Source: CAYJFG01 sp964369405 (GTDB lineage Bacteria; Bacillota; Clostridia; Oscillospirales; Acutalibacteraceae). From it: 64,000 nucleotides of DNA. Position 1 is the first letter of the stretch, and every line of letters starts with the position of its first letter. Below the pieces are notes generated by a model. The model searched no databases and was not told the DNA's origin. It saw only the letters and a list, made by a program, of their open reading frames with translations. Positions 28,675-37,019 of the stretch are shown here, piece after piece. The translations under genes were made by a program, and so were the position numbers. Where the stretch lies: contig CAYJGB010000007.1 in assembly GCA_964369405.1 (NCBI GenBank), forward strand, positions 23,423 through 87,422, written 5' to 3'.

Positions 28675-28875
28675 ATGAATTATAGAAACGCTAACAAAAA
28701 TAAATCTACTATGATGAGTAAAAAAGATATTCTTAAAAAAATTAAAAACGGTCCTGAAAATGTAACTATGTGTACTGCTCAACGTGATTTTACAGATTCT
28801 CAAACTAACAATTCAATTCCATCAATTGATGCAATAGAAGAGATGCGTGACTGGAGTATGGAAAACGAATTATAA
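28675..28875 (+). CDS. small unknown protein
   Basis: A 66-residue protein with no family that I recognise. It is basic at the N-terminus (many Asn/Lys, MSKKDILKKIKNGPEN) and acidic at the end (EEMRDWSMENEL). It has no membrane segment and only one Cys. A strong GAAAGGTGATG site precedes the ATG, and a TATAAT lies at 28628-28633, so expression is likely. It ends four bases from the convergent lipoprotein gene. Confidence 0.6.
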   Translation: MNYRNANKNKSTMMSKKDILKKIKNGPENVTMCTAQRDFTDSQTNNSIPSIDAIEEMRDWSMENEL

Positions 28876-28879
28876 GCTA

Positions 28880-29233
28880 TTATTGTGCAGTCATAATTAT
28901 TTTTTGACCATCATACTCAAGCTCTAGTTGATTACCTTGCAACGTATATGTAAAAGTAAAATTCTTTTTAAGTTTATCATCATTAATCGTTATTGTGCTG
29001 TCGCTTACTATACTAAGCCCACTTATAGAATTTTTTGCTCCTCCATAAGCTACAATCTCTACTGTTGCATTATCTTCTTCAAAATCTAAAGTTATGGTGG
29101 TCATATACTCTCCTTTACCTTCCCATTCTTTAGATTTAAGTTCATTGCTTAATGAATTAATTTTCTGTTGCGTACAACTACAAAGTGTTATAAGCATTAT
29201 AAAACTAATTAATAAAGTTATTATTCTCTTCAT
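28880..29233 (-). CDS. small lipoprotein of unknown function
   Basis: A 117-residue predicted lipoprotein. The signal peptide ends in a lipobox (LCSC, Cys20). The remainder looks like a small beta-rich domain (TTITLDFEEDNATVEIVAYG; NFTFTYTLQGNQLELEYDG), resembling lipocalin-like stress-sensing domains in other Firmicute lipoproteins. No ligand residues are evident. It sits tail-to-tail with the 66-residue gene without room for a terminator. Confidence 0.65.
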   Translation of the reverse strand: MKRIITLLISFIMLITLCSCTQQKINSLSNELKSKEWEGKGEYMTTITLDFEEDNATVEIVAYGGAKNSISGLSIVSDSTITINDDKLKKNFTFTYTLQGNQLELEYDGQKIIMTAQ

Positions 29234-29343
29234 TTTTTATAATCACTCCAAATAAATTTCTCATTTATAAATATGAAGTAATTTATCAGCTTATGATAAC
29301 ACTTGTAATTTTTTTGGTAATTTTATTTTTTATAATATTTATA

Positions 29344-29372
29344 TTGATTAAGACTCAAAATGAGAGTATAAT
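29344..29372 (+). promoter_or_regulatory. promoter of the hydrogenase-maturation operon
   Basis: TTGATT (29344-29349), 17 bases, TATAAT (29367-29372). Transcription would start near 29379 and leave a leader of about 140 bases before the first gene. Confidence 0.75.
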
Positions 29373-29378
29373 AAGGGT

Positions 29379-29490
29379 AATAATTCTAATTATGAGGGTG
29401 CGTCCCGAATAAAAAGGTTAACTTAAAGATAAAATACAACTATCTGTAGTTCTATACCTTTTTATGGTGTAGGACTATTATTTTTGAATA
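29379..29490 (+). ncRNA. candidate attenuator/riboswitch-like leader of the hyd operon
   Basis: The leader contains a small GGG/CCC hairpin (29396-29406), a short AGATA/TATCT hairpin (29427-29445) and a 13-pair terminator stem. The stem arms are 29446-29458 and 29466-29478, with three wobble pairs, followed by a T-rich tail. AAAAAGGT (29411-29418) can instead pair with ACCTTTTT (29456-29463), which overlaps the left arm of the terminator, so two exclusive folds exist. I do not recognise a known riboswitch class. Confidence 0.55.
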
Positions 29491-29518
29491 AATTTAATAT
29501 TTAGAAAGGTGTTTTAAT

Positions 29519-29776
29519 ATGGAAACTAGAATAGCTCTAATAGGAATAATAATAGAAAACCAACCTGAAAATATAGATGAAGTAAATAAAATGAACTCTA
29601 TATTATCTGATTTTTCAAAGTTTATAATCGGCAGAATGGGAGTACCTTATAAAGAAAAAGATATAAATGTTATAAGTATAGTTATAGATGCTCCACAAAA
29701 TATTATAAGCTCTCTATCTGGAAAACTTGGAATGCTTAAAAACATATCTACAAAAACAGTCTATTCAAAAAGGTAG
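29519..29776 (+). CDS. TM1266-type [FeFe]-hydrogenase system regulator
   Basis: An 85-residue member of the TM1266 family, small ferredoxin-like (NikR C-terminal-like) proteins commonly encoded with hydE/hydG/hydF and presumed to regulate them. Typical segments are IALIGIIIEN, IIGRMGVPYK and VISIVIDAP. There is no DNA-binding domain, so it may act through a partner or bind a ligand. It is first gene of the operon, and hydE starts eight bases after it. Confidence 0.85.
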   Translation: METRIALIGIIIENQPENIDEVNKMNSILSDFSKFIIGRMGVPYKEKDINVISIVIDAPQNIISSLSGKLGMLKNISTKTVYSKR

Positions 29777-29783
29777 TGTAGAT

Positions 29784-30830
29784 ATGAAAAATTTAATAGA
29801 TAAGCTAACAAAAGACCATGTACTAAGTAGAGATGAATTTATTTATTTGCTAAACAATTTAGATGAAAATTCAACTTTATATTTACGTGACAAAGCAAAA
29901 AATATAACACTAAAAAACTTTGGAAATAAAATTTATATTAGAGGTTTAATAGAAATATCTAATATATGTAAAAACAACTGTTATTACTGTGGTATTAGGC
30001 GTGACAACAAAAAAGTATCACGTTACAGACTATATAAAGACGATATTTTAAACTGTTGTGAAGAAGGTTACAAGTTAGGTTTTAGAACATTTGTAATGCA
30101 AAGTGGTGAAGATGGTTATTATAATGATGATATACTATGTGATATTATCAGCACAATTAGAAAGCAATATACTGATTGTGCAATAACTTTATCGCTAGGA
30201 GAAAGAAGTTATGAAAGCTATAAAAAGCTATATGATGCTGGTGCTAATAGATATTTACTAAGACACGAAACAGCTGATAACTCTCATTACAGTAAACTCC
30301 ACCCTAAAGAATTAACTTTGGACTATAGAAAAACCTGTCTTAAAAATTTAAAATCTATAGGTTTTCAAACTGGAACTGGATTTATGGTAGGTTCTCCTTT
30401 TCAAACAATCGAAAATATTGCTCAAGACCTTTTATTTATAAGCAGTCTAAACCCAGAAATGGTAGGTATTGGTCCATTTTTACCTCACAGCGATACTCCT
30501 TTTAACATATACAAAGGTGGCGATGTAGAGCTATGTTTAAACCTACTATCAATAATAAGACTTATGCTACCTTTTGCATTAATTCCAGCTACTACTGCAC
30601 TTGGTACTGCTGATAAAGACGGCAGAGAAAAAGGTATACTATGTGGTGCAAATGTAATAATGCCTAATTTATCACCACTTAAAAATCGCAAACAATATTC
30701 ACTCTATGATAACAAAATCGCAACTGGAGATGAATCAGCACAAAGCATTATAAACCTTAAAAACAAACTATCCACTATTGGTTATCAAATTGTAACTAGT
30801 CGTGGCGACTATAATGCAACCAACTTATAA
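29784..30830 (+). CDS. hydE: [FeFe]-hydrogenase maturase HydE (radical SAM)
   Basis: A 348-residue radical SAM enzyme involved in building the dithiomethylamine-containing di-iron subcluster of [FeFe] hydrogenase. The cluster motif CX3CX2C is Cys62, Cys66 and Cys69 (CKNNCYYCG), followed by the biotin synthase-like barrel (GFRTFVMQSGED; RHETAD). The frame is open from 29727 inside the previous gene, but AAGGTAG before ATG 29784 marks the start. Its neighbours are the regulator and hydG. Confidence 0.95.
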   Translation: MKNLIDKLTKDHVLSRDEFIYLLNNLDENSTLYLRDKAKNITLKNFGNKIYIRGLIEISNICKNNCYYCGIRRDNKKVSRYRLYKDDILNCCEEGYKLGFRTFVMQSGEDGYYNDDILCDIISTIRKQYTDCAITLSLGERSYESYKKLYDAGANRYLLRHETADNSHYSKLHPKELTLDYRKTCLKNLKSIGFQTGTGFMVGSPFQTIENIAQDLLFISSLNPEMVGIGPFLPHSDTPFNIYKGGDVELCLNLLSIIRLMLPFALIPATTALGTADKDGREKGILCGANVIMPNLSPLKNRKQYSLYDNKIATGDESAQSIINLKNKLSTIGYQIVTSRGDYNATNL

Positions 30831-30857
30831 TTTACATATTGAAAGGAATGAATTTAG

Positions 30858-32276
30858 TTGTATAACTCAACATCTAAAGTAGCACAAGAATTTATTAATC
30901 ATAAAGAGATTGAAGCTACTATTGAATACGCTCAACAAAATAGAAACAACTTAGAATTAATAGAAAGCATTTTAAAAAAAGCCTCTCTATGTAAGGGGAT
31001 TAGCTATCGTGAAGCTGCTGTATTATTATTATGTGAGCTACCTGAACAAAATAAAATAATAGCAACACTAGCTAAAGAAATCAAACAAAAATTTTATGGT
31101 GACAGAATTGTTATGTTTGCACCACTATATCTATCTAACTACTGTGTTAATGGTTGTGTATATTGTCCTTATCACTATCAGAATAAAACAATTTGTAGAA
31201 AAAAGTTATCTCAAGAAGAGATTAAAAAAGAAGTAATCGCTTTACAAGATATGGGACATAAGCGACTAGCTCTTGAAACTGGAGAAGACCCGATAAACAG
31301 CCCTATAGAATATGTTTTAGAAAGTATTAAAACTATTTATTCTATAAAACATAAAAATGGTGCTATCAGACGTGTTAATGTAAATATTGCCGCTACTACT
31401 GTAGAAAATTATACTAAATTAAAAGATGCTGGTATTGGTACATATATTCTTTTCCAAGAAACATATCACAAAGAAAATTATGAAGCATTACACCCTACAG
31501 GTCCTAAGCATAATTATGCATATCATACAGAGGCAATGGACAGAGCTATGCAAGCAGGCATAGATGATGTAGGAATTGGTGTGCTGTTTGGACTTAATAT
31601 GTACAAATATGATTTTGTAGGGCTACTAATGCATGCTGAACATTTAGAGAACACATACGGCGTAGGTCCTCATACAATAAGCGTTCCTAGAATTTGCCCA
31701 GCTGATGATATCGATACAAATGATTTTACTGATGCAATTAGCGATGAGATATTCGAAAAAATAGTATCTATAATTAGAATAGCAGTACCGTATACAGGTA
31801 TGATTATCTCTACTAGAGAGTCGCAAAAAAGCCGTGAAAAAGTATTGGATTTAGGAATATCTCAAATAAGTGGAGGTTCGTGTACATCAGTAGGAGGCTA
31901 TGATACTCCAGAGCCAGAAGAAGAAAACTCTGCACAGTTTGATATTTCTGACCATAGAAGTTTAGATGAAATTGTTAACTGGTTGTTATCTTTAGGGTAT
32001 ATCCCTAGTTTTTGCACAGCATGTTATAGAGAGGGTCGAACAGGAGATAGATTTATGTCATTAATCAAGTCAGGACAAATTATAAATTGTTGTCAACCAA
32101 ATGCATTAATGACATTAAAAGAATATTTAGAAGACTATGCAAGCAGTGATACAAAAGAATTAGGCGAAAAAGTGATAAAAGAGCAAGTAGAGTTAATCGC
32201 AAGTGAAAAAGTTAAAAAGATAGCAAAAGAACATCTTTTTGAAATGACTACTGGTAAAAGAGATTTTAGATTTTAG
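30858..32276 (+). CDS. hydG: [FeFe]-hydrogenase maturase HydG (radical SAM tyrosine lyase)
   Basis: A 472-residue enzyme that cleaves tyrosine and delivers CO and cyanide as an Fe(CO)2(CN) synthon. The radical SAM cluster is Cys96, Cys100 and Cys103 (CVNGCVYC). The auxiliary cluster motif CX2CX22C is Cys386, Cys389 and Cys412. Length and ThiH-like features match. The start is TTG at 30858 after AAGGAATG; the nearby ATG is in another frame. Confidence 0.96.
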   Translation: MYNSTSKVAQEFINHKEIEATIEYAQQNRNNLELIESILKKASLCKGISYREAAVLLLCELPEQNKIIATLAKEIKQKFYGDRIVMFAPLYLSNYCVNGCVYCPYHYQNKTICRKKLSQEEIKKEVIALQDMGHKRLALETGEDPINSPIEYVLESIKTIYSIKHKNGAIRRVNVNIAATTVENYTKLKDAGIGTYILFQETYHKENYEALHPTGPKHNYAYHTEAMDRAMQAGIDDVGIGVLFGLNMYKYDFVGLLMHAEHLENTYGVGPHTISVPRICPADDIDTNDFTDAISDEIFEKIVSIIRIAVPYTGMIISTRESQKSREKVLDLGISQISGGSCTSVGGYDTPEPEEENSAQFDISDHRSLDEIVNWLLSLGYIPSFCTACYREGRTGDRFMSLIKSGQIINCCQPNALMTLKEYLEDYASSDTKELGEKVIKEQVELIASEKVKKIAKEHLFEMTTGKRDFRF

Positions 32277-32313
32277 GCTTTAGCTATAAATTAAATATAA
32301 AGGAGCATTTTTT

Positions 32314-33501
32314 ATGAGTTTAAACGAAACACCACGTGCATCAAGAGTACATATAGGACTTTTTGGCAAAAGAAACACAGGTAAGTCTTCTCTAATAAAC
32401 GCTATAACTAATCAAACTATTTCTTTAGTATCAGACATAGCAGGAACAACAACAGACCCTGTTTATAAGTCAATGGAAATCAACGGTATAGGCCCTTGTG
32501 TATTTATCGATACAGCAGGATTTGATGATATTGGTAAGCTTGGAGAGATGAGAATATCTCAAACTAAAAAAGCTATGAGTAAAACAGACATAGCAATACT
32601 TTTATTTACAGAAAAAAGCAGCGAAATAGAAAAGCAATGGTATGAGATGTTAAAAGAACAAAACACACCTGTGATACTAGTAATAAATAAAGTAGATATA
32701 ATAAATTATGAGGAAATAAAAGCAGATATAATTAAAAGCTTTGATATAACTCCAATAACAGTAAGCGCAAAAACAAACCATGGGATAGAGAGTTTAAGGG
32801 AAGCATTAATCGAGTCTTTGCCTGAAGATATAGCAGAAATAACGATTACAAACACTTTAGTAAAAGACGGAGATACTGTACTTCTTGTAATGCCACAAGA
32901 TATACAAGCACCAAAAGGAAGATTAATTTTACCACAAGTGCAAACACTTAGGGAATTATTAGATAAAAAATGTATTGTGTTAAGCTGTACTACAGATAAA
33001 CTTGATAACGCATTGTCAAGTTTAAAAAACTCACCAGATTTGATAATAACTGACTCTCAAGTTTTTAAGCAAGTATACGAGAAAAAACCAAAAGATAGTA
33101 AACTATCTTCGTTTTCAACTTTATTTGCAAAGTATAAAGGTGACATAGATTACTTTGTACAAGGAGTAAAAGCATTTGAAAATATAGATGAAAACTCTAA
33201 AATTTTAATTGCTGAAGCCTGTACACACGTACCACTAAAAGAGGATATTGGTAGAGAAAAACTTCCTAAAATGCTTAGAAAACATTTTGGTGATAATTTA
33301 ACTATAGTAAATGTAAATGGTGCAAATTTCCCACAAGATTTAAGCGAGTATGATTTAATAATACATTGTGGAGCATGTATGTTTAATAGAAAATATGTAC
33401 TTAACAGGGTAAAAAGTGCAAAAGAGCAAAATATACCTATGAGTAACTACGGTGTTGTAATAGCATATTTATCAGGTATACTAGATAAAGTAGATTACTA
33501 A
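32314..33501 (+). CDS. hydF: [FeFe]-hydrogenase maturation GTPase HydF
   Basis: A 395-residue scaffold that carries the di-iron precluster to the hydrogenase. The N-terminal GTPase domain has GKRNTGKSS (from Gly18), AGTTTDP and NKVD. The C-terminal cluster-binding motif CXHX46CX2C is complete at Cys303, His305, Cys352 and Cys355. It is last in the operon, followed by a terminator. No hydrogenase structural gene is nearby. Confidence 0.96.
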   Translation: MSLNETPRASRVHIGLFGKRNTGKSSLINAITNQTISLVSDIAGTTTDPVYKSMEINGIGPCVFIDTAGFDDIGKLGEMRISQTKKAMSKTDIAILLFTEKSSEIEKQWYEMLKEQNTPVILVINKVDIINYEEIKADIIKSFDITPITVSAKTNHGIESLREALIESLPEDIAEITITNTLVKDGDTVLLVMPQDIQAPKGRLILPQVQTLRELLDKKCIVLSCTTDKLDNALSSLKNSPDLIITDSQVFKQVYEKKPKDSKLSSFSTLFAKYKGDIDYFVQGVKAFENIDENSKILIAEACTHVPLKEDIGREKLPKMLRKHFGDNLTIVNVNGANFPQDLSEYDLIIHCGACMFNRKYVLNRVKSAKEQNIPMSNYGVVIAYLSGILDKVDY

Positions 33502-33520
33502 AATAACCAAAACAATCTAA

Positions 33521-33580
33521 AAAACTCCTTTGATAGACTTTACTAATATTTGTAAAATCTTTTCAAAGGAGTTTTAATTT
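33521..33580. terminator. bidirectional terminator between hydF and the helicase gene
   Basis: AAAACTCCTTTGA (33521-33533) and TCAAAGGAGTTTT (33563-33575) are perfect inverted repeats around a 29-base loop. A T-rich tail on the plus strand and an A-run on the left serve both convergent genes. Confidence 0.78.
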
Positions 33581-33598
33581 TGGCATAATACCTATTAA

Positions 33599-35410
33599 TT
33601 AAGTCTTGTTACGCTTTCTTTGTGTAACTCCAGCATTACTAGACTTTTGAGAACTGTTGCCTCTTCTTTCTTTTGGCTTTGAATATGATTCTCTGCCCTG
33701 TTTATCACTACTTTTTCTTTTCTTATCTTTGCTAACATCTTTTTTTCTGCTGTCTTTTCTGTTTCTATCTTTTTTACTACCCTCTTTAAACATACTAGCA
33801 GTTACATCTTTTCCACTAATTGTAAATTCTTCTAGCTCGTTTAAAACTTGTTCTACTGTACCTACTGGCACTCCTACAACTGAATAATCAGGGAAAATAT
33901 CTATCTTTCCTAAGTCACTACCACTTAGACAAGAACTTTCTGTAACGGCTGCCACAATATGTTTTGGTGCTATTCTTTTTGCTCTACCTATATTGATTTT
34001 TATTTTTGCATAATCACCTGTAAATGTTCTTTTTGGTGAATCGCCATTATTGCTGTTTTCTCCGTTACTTTTTCTATCTCTCTTGTTTTTCTTTACTGGT
34101 ATTATTTCTATTTGTTTTTTAGGTACTCCAAAATACAATTGCATTAAACTAGCTATTATCGTCTTGTCATCATAACCACGCTCTTTTATAGCTTCTATTA
34201 ATTCGTCGTAATCAAATCTACCCTCTTTTATTACTTCCTCTATTTTTGCTAGTTGCTTATTTTGCATCACTTTTTTTAGTGCGTCATTATTTGGTAATGA
34301 TAACTCTTTAATTTGTGTTTTTATCAATCTACAAAGCTGTTTTAATCCAGACACTTGTCTGTTTCCACAACACATTGTTATTGCTAGTCCTTCTTTACCT
34401 GCTCGCCCTGTTCTTCCTATTCTATGAACATAATACTCTGTATTTTGTGGTATATCATAATTTATTACTAAGTCTATATCACTTACATCTATACCTCTAG
34501 CTGCTACATCAGTTGCAATTAATGCTGTAGTTTTTCCACCTTTAAAGTCATTCATAACTTTTGTTCTTTGCATTTGTTTCATATCGCCATGTAATCCATC
34601 TGCATTAAACCCGTTTTTATGTAACTCTAAAGTTATTTCATCTACCATTCTTTTAGTGTTTGCAAATATTATTGTTCTTTTTGAATTGTAATAGTCAAGC
34701 AGTAAGTTTAATGCTTGCATTTTATAACCACTTGGAATATTATAAAAACCTTGCTCTATATTATCTACTGTAGCTTGTTTTATATTTATTGCTACTAATT
34801 CTGGGTCTTTTTGAAAATCTTTTGTCAGTGCCATTATTGATGGTGGCATTGTTGCTGAAAATAAAATTGTTTGTCTTTGCTCTGGTGCGTCTTGTAGTAT
34901 AGTTTCTATATCTTCTTTAAATCCCATACTTAGCATTTCGTCTGCTTCATCTAGTATAATCATTTTAAGACCATCTAATTTAAGTGTTTTTCTTCTAAGG
35001 TGGTCCATAATTCTTCCTGGTGTTCCTATTACTACATTTGCTCTTTTAAGTTTCATAATTTGTCTGTTCATATCTGCCCCACCATAAACTTCTGTTGCCG
35101 ATATGTTATTTGTAAACTTAGAAAGCTTTTTCATCTCGTCACTTGCTTGAAGAGCTAGCTCCCTTGTAGGACAAATTATTAAAACTTGCACACCTTTTTT
35201 ACTACCTGCTTTAACTACTTCTATAGCAGGTATTCCAAATGCGATAGTTTTTCCTGTTCCTGTTTGACTTCTTCCAATTACATCTTTACCCTCACGAATT
35301 AAAGGAATACTCTTTGCTTGGATTTCAGTAGGATTTTCAAAACCTAATTCTTCAATTGCCTTAAAGATATTTTCTGGTAAATTTAAATCCTTAAATGTTA
35401 TTTGACTCAT
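33599..35410 (-). CDS. DEAD-box RNA helicase (CshA/DeaD-like)
   Basis: A 603-residue ATP-dependent RNA helicase for cold adaptation, ribosome assembly or mRNA turnover. Motifs are SQTGTGKT (I), PTRELA (Ia), TPGR, DEADEM (II), SAT (III), ARGID and HRIGRTGRAG (VI). A DbpA/CsdA-type RNA-binding domain follows (about residues 465-540, KIKINIGRAKRIAPKHIVAA). The tail is very rich in Lys, Arg, Ser and Asp and probably disordered. AGAGGACG precedes the ATG. Confidence 0.93.
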   Translation of the reverse strand: MSQITFKDLNLPENIFKAIEELGFENPTEIQAKSIPLIREGKDVIGRSQTGTGKTIAFGIPAIEVVKAGSKKGVQVLIICPTRELALQASDEMKKLSKFTNNISATEVYGGADMNRQIMKLKRANVVIGTPGRIMDHLRRKTLKLDGLKMIILDEADEMLSMGFKEDIETILQDAPEQRQTILFSATMPPSIMALTKDFQKDPELVAINIKQATVDNIEQGFYNIPSGYKMQALNLLLDYYNSKRTIIFANTKRMVDEITLELHKNGFNADGLHGDMKQMQRTKVMNDFKGGKTTALIATDVAARGIDVSDIDLVINYDIPQNTEYYVHRIGRTGRAGKEGLAITMCCGNRQVSGLKQLCRLIKTQIKELSLPNNDALKKVMQNKQLAKIEEVIKEGRFDYDELIEAIKERGYDDKTIIASLMQLYFGVPKKQIEIIPVKKNKRDRKSNGENSNNGDSPKRTFTGDYAKIKINIGRAKRIAPKHIVAAVTESSCLSGSDLGKIDIFPDYSVVGVPVGTVEQVLNELEEFTISGKDVTASMFKEGSKKDRNRKDSRKKDVSKDKKRKSSDKQGRESYSKPKERRGNSSQKSSNAGVTQRKRNKT

Positions 35411-35505
35411 TTACGTCCTCTTTTCTTAAAATTAATATATATTTGTTTAGCTTTTAACTTTTTATCTCAAAAATATTAAAACGCTATTATCTGCAAATAC
35501 AAAAT

Positions 35506-35529
35506 GACGAGGTTATAATACACCTCGTC
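35506..35529. other. hairpin downstream of the recombinase gene
   Basis: GACGAGGT (35506-35513) and ACCTCGTC (35522-35529) form a perfect eight-pair stem. The T-rich tail on the minus strand is weak, so a role as the recombinase terminator is uncertain. Confidence 0.4.
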
Positions 35530-35658
35530 AACAATATATCACAATTACCTATTAAAATGATAACATTAAATTATTAAAAAGTAAAGCATATTTTAAAGAT
35601 AGTAAATTTAGGTTAGATTTCTACAAAAAAACAAGTATTTATGAGTTGTTTTTTAGGC

Positions 35659-36642
35659 TTATTTCTTCTTACTTTTAACATTGCTAAGTGGATTTTTTTG
35701 TGATGCTTCTCTTAAACTTTGGCTAGATACATGAGTATATATTTCTGTAGTACCTAGATTTTCATGTCCTAATATATCTTTTAAAATTCTAATATCTACT
35801 TGTCCATGCTGATACATTAGAGTGGCTGCTGTATGCCTTAATTTATGAACTGAATAACCTTTATTATTAAGTCCGATTTTATTTAGATATTTGTACACCA
35901 TTGCTTGTACTGTTTTAGGGCTTAATCTTCCACTTTGTCGACTAATAAAGACAGCTTTTTTATCCTTCGTTTTGTCTGGATTTCTAACAAGTAAATATTC
36001 TTTTAAAGCTTTTATACACGCATCGTTTAAATATATTTGTCTTTCTTTATTGCCCTTACCTACTACTCTAAGCGTTTTTTCTTTTAAATCTATATCGCCT
36101 AAGTTAATGCCTACCATCTCTGATAAACGTATACCACAATTCAAAAATATAGTTATTATGCAATAATCACGTTCTTTATTAGGTCCGTCAACTGCATTTA
36201 ATAACTCTAAACTTTCTTCTAAAGTTAAATAACGTGGCAATGTTTCTGCTTTTTTAGGAGCTTCTAATTCTTTTGAAGGGTCAACTTCTAATACATGAAT
36301 TTTATTTGTTAGATACTTAAAAAAGTTCTTAATACTAGATGTTTTTCTTGCTCTAGTAGTGGCTGAATTTTTTCGTGACCTAGCAATATAATTCATAAAT
36401 TCAAATAAATCATTAAGTGTTATAGATTTTAAAAAAGATATATCAATATCTGTAATAGTAATTTTATCAAACTCTAAATCTTTAGGAGCTACTCCTTTAT
36501 AAACCTTTAAAAAGCGAAACAATGTACGTAAATCAGTATAATACTCAGTAATAGTAGTTTCTGACTTGCCTTTTATATTCCACATATAGTTTAGATATTT
36601 TTGTAAATATTCAAATGAATTAATAGAGTATTCTTCTTTCAT
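35659..36642 (-). CDS. XerC/XerD-type tyrosine recombinase
   Basis: A 327-residue site-specific recombinase. The N-terminal SAM-like core-binding domain (about residues 5-110) precedes the catalytic domain with the Arg of GIRLSEM (about residue 170), KGNKERQI, HKLRHTA (about 264), GHENLGTTEIYTH and the nucleophile Tyr (about 301). All catalytic residues are present. An in-frame TTG at 36651 is too close to AAGGA, so ATG 36642 is used. It may resolve chromosome dimers; no phage genes touch it, so it is probably chromosomal. Confidence 0.88.
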   Translation of the reverse strand: MKEEYSINSFEYLQKYLNYMWNIKGKSETTITEYYTDLRTLFRFLKVYKGVAPKDLEFDKITITDIDISFLKSITLNDLFEFMNYIARSRKNSATTRARKTSSIKNFFKYLTNKIHVLEVDPSKELEAPKKAETLPRYLTLEESLELLNAVDGPNKERDYCIITIFLNCGIRLSEMVGINLGDIDLKEKTLRVVGKGNKERQIYLNDACIKALKEYLLVRNPDKTKDKKAVFISRQSGRLSPKTVQAMVYKYLNKIGLNNKGYSVHKLRHTAATLMYQHGQVDIRILKDILGHENLGTTEIYTHVSSQSLREASQKNPLSNVKSKKK

Positions 36643-36672
36643 AGCATACAATCCTTTTTATAAAATCAAATA

Positions 36673-36701
36673 ATTATATCATAAAAACAGCAAATAATAA
36701 A
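36673..36701 (-). promoter_or_regulatory. promoter of the recombinase gene
   Basis: On the minus strand TTTATT, 17 bases, TATAAT, with the -10 31 bases before the start codon. Confidence 0.55.
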
Positions 36702-36723
36702 GTTTTACTTAAATTTTATCACA

Positions 36724-36950
36724 CTCTAACTGTTAGTAACATAAATGTTTTGCTCAATTTTTCATCACGCTCTAAGCGTGACAACATAAAAGTTTTACTC
36801 AATTTTTTTCAAAAAATTGTGGTGTTTGAGGCAAAGCCTCAAGGTCTGCCCTTGACCTTAAGCGTTAAGCGATTTTTTGAGGGTGAATTTTTCTCCAGAG
36901 GAGAAAAAGAGGGAGCTTTTTGCAAGAAAAAAAGTTCCCTTTAATAGTAT
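36724..36950. repeat. cluster of direct repeats and short palindromes
   Basis: This part of a 377-base gene-free stretch is full of structure. Two ~40-base direct repeats begin at 36724 and 36770 (shared core ACATAAA.GTTTT.CTCAATTTTT). Palindromes follow: TCACGCTCTAAGCGTGA, TGAGGCAAAGCCTCA, AAGGTCTGCCCTTGACCTT, TTCTCCAGAGGAGAA, and a GGGAGCTTTT...AAAGTTCCC pair ending at 36939. No gene is credible in either strand. The function is unknown; it may be a decayed mobile repeat. Confidence 0.5.
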
Positions 36951-37019
36951 GATTTAGATAAAACAAACGGAAAACACTTACACAAAATTAATTAACCAAC
37001 TATTTAAGCCATTTATTTC

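Noticed and set aside
35659..36642. Recombinase as the integrase of the phage-like cassette
   Set aside because: It lies about 19 kb away among chromosomal genes and looks like XerC/XerD; nothing links it to the cassette.
36750..36944. Plus-strand frame through the repeat cluster
   Set aside because: Its translation simply follows the palindromes and repeats; there is no ribosome site and no family resemblance.
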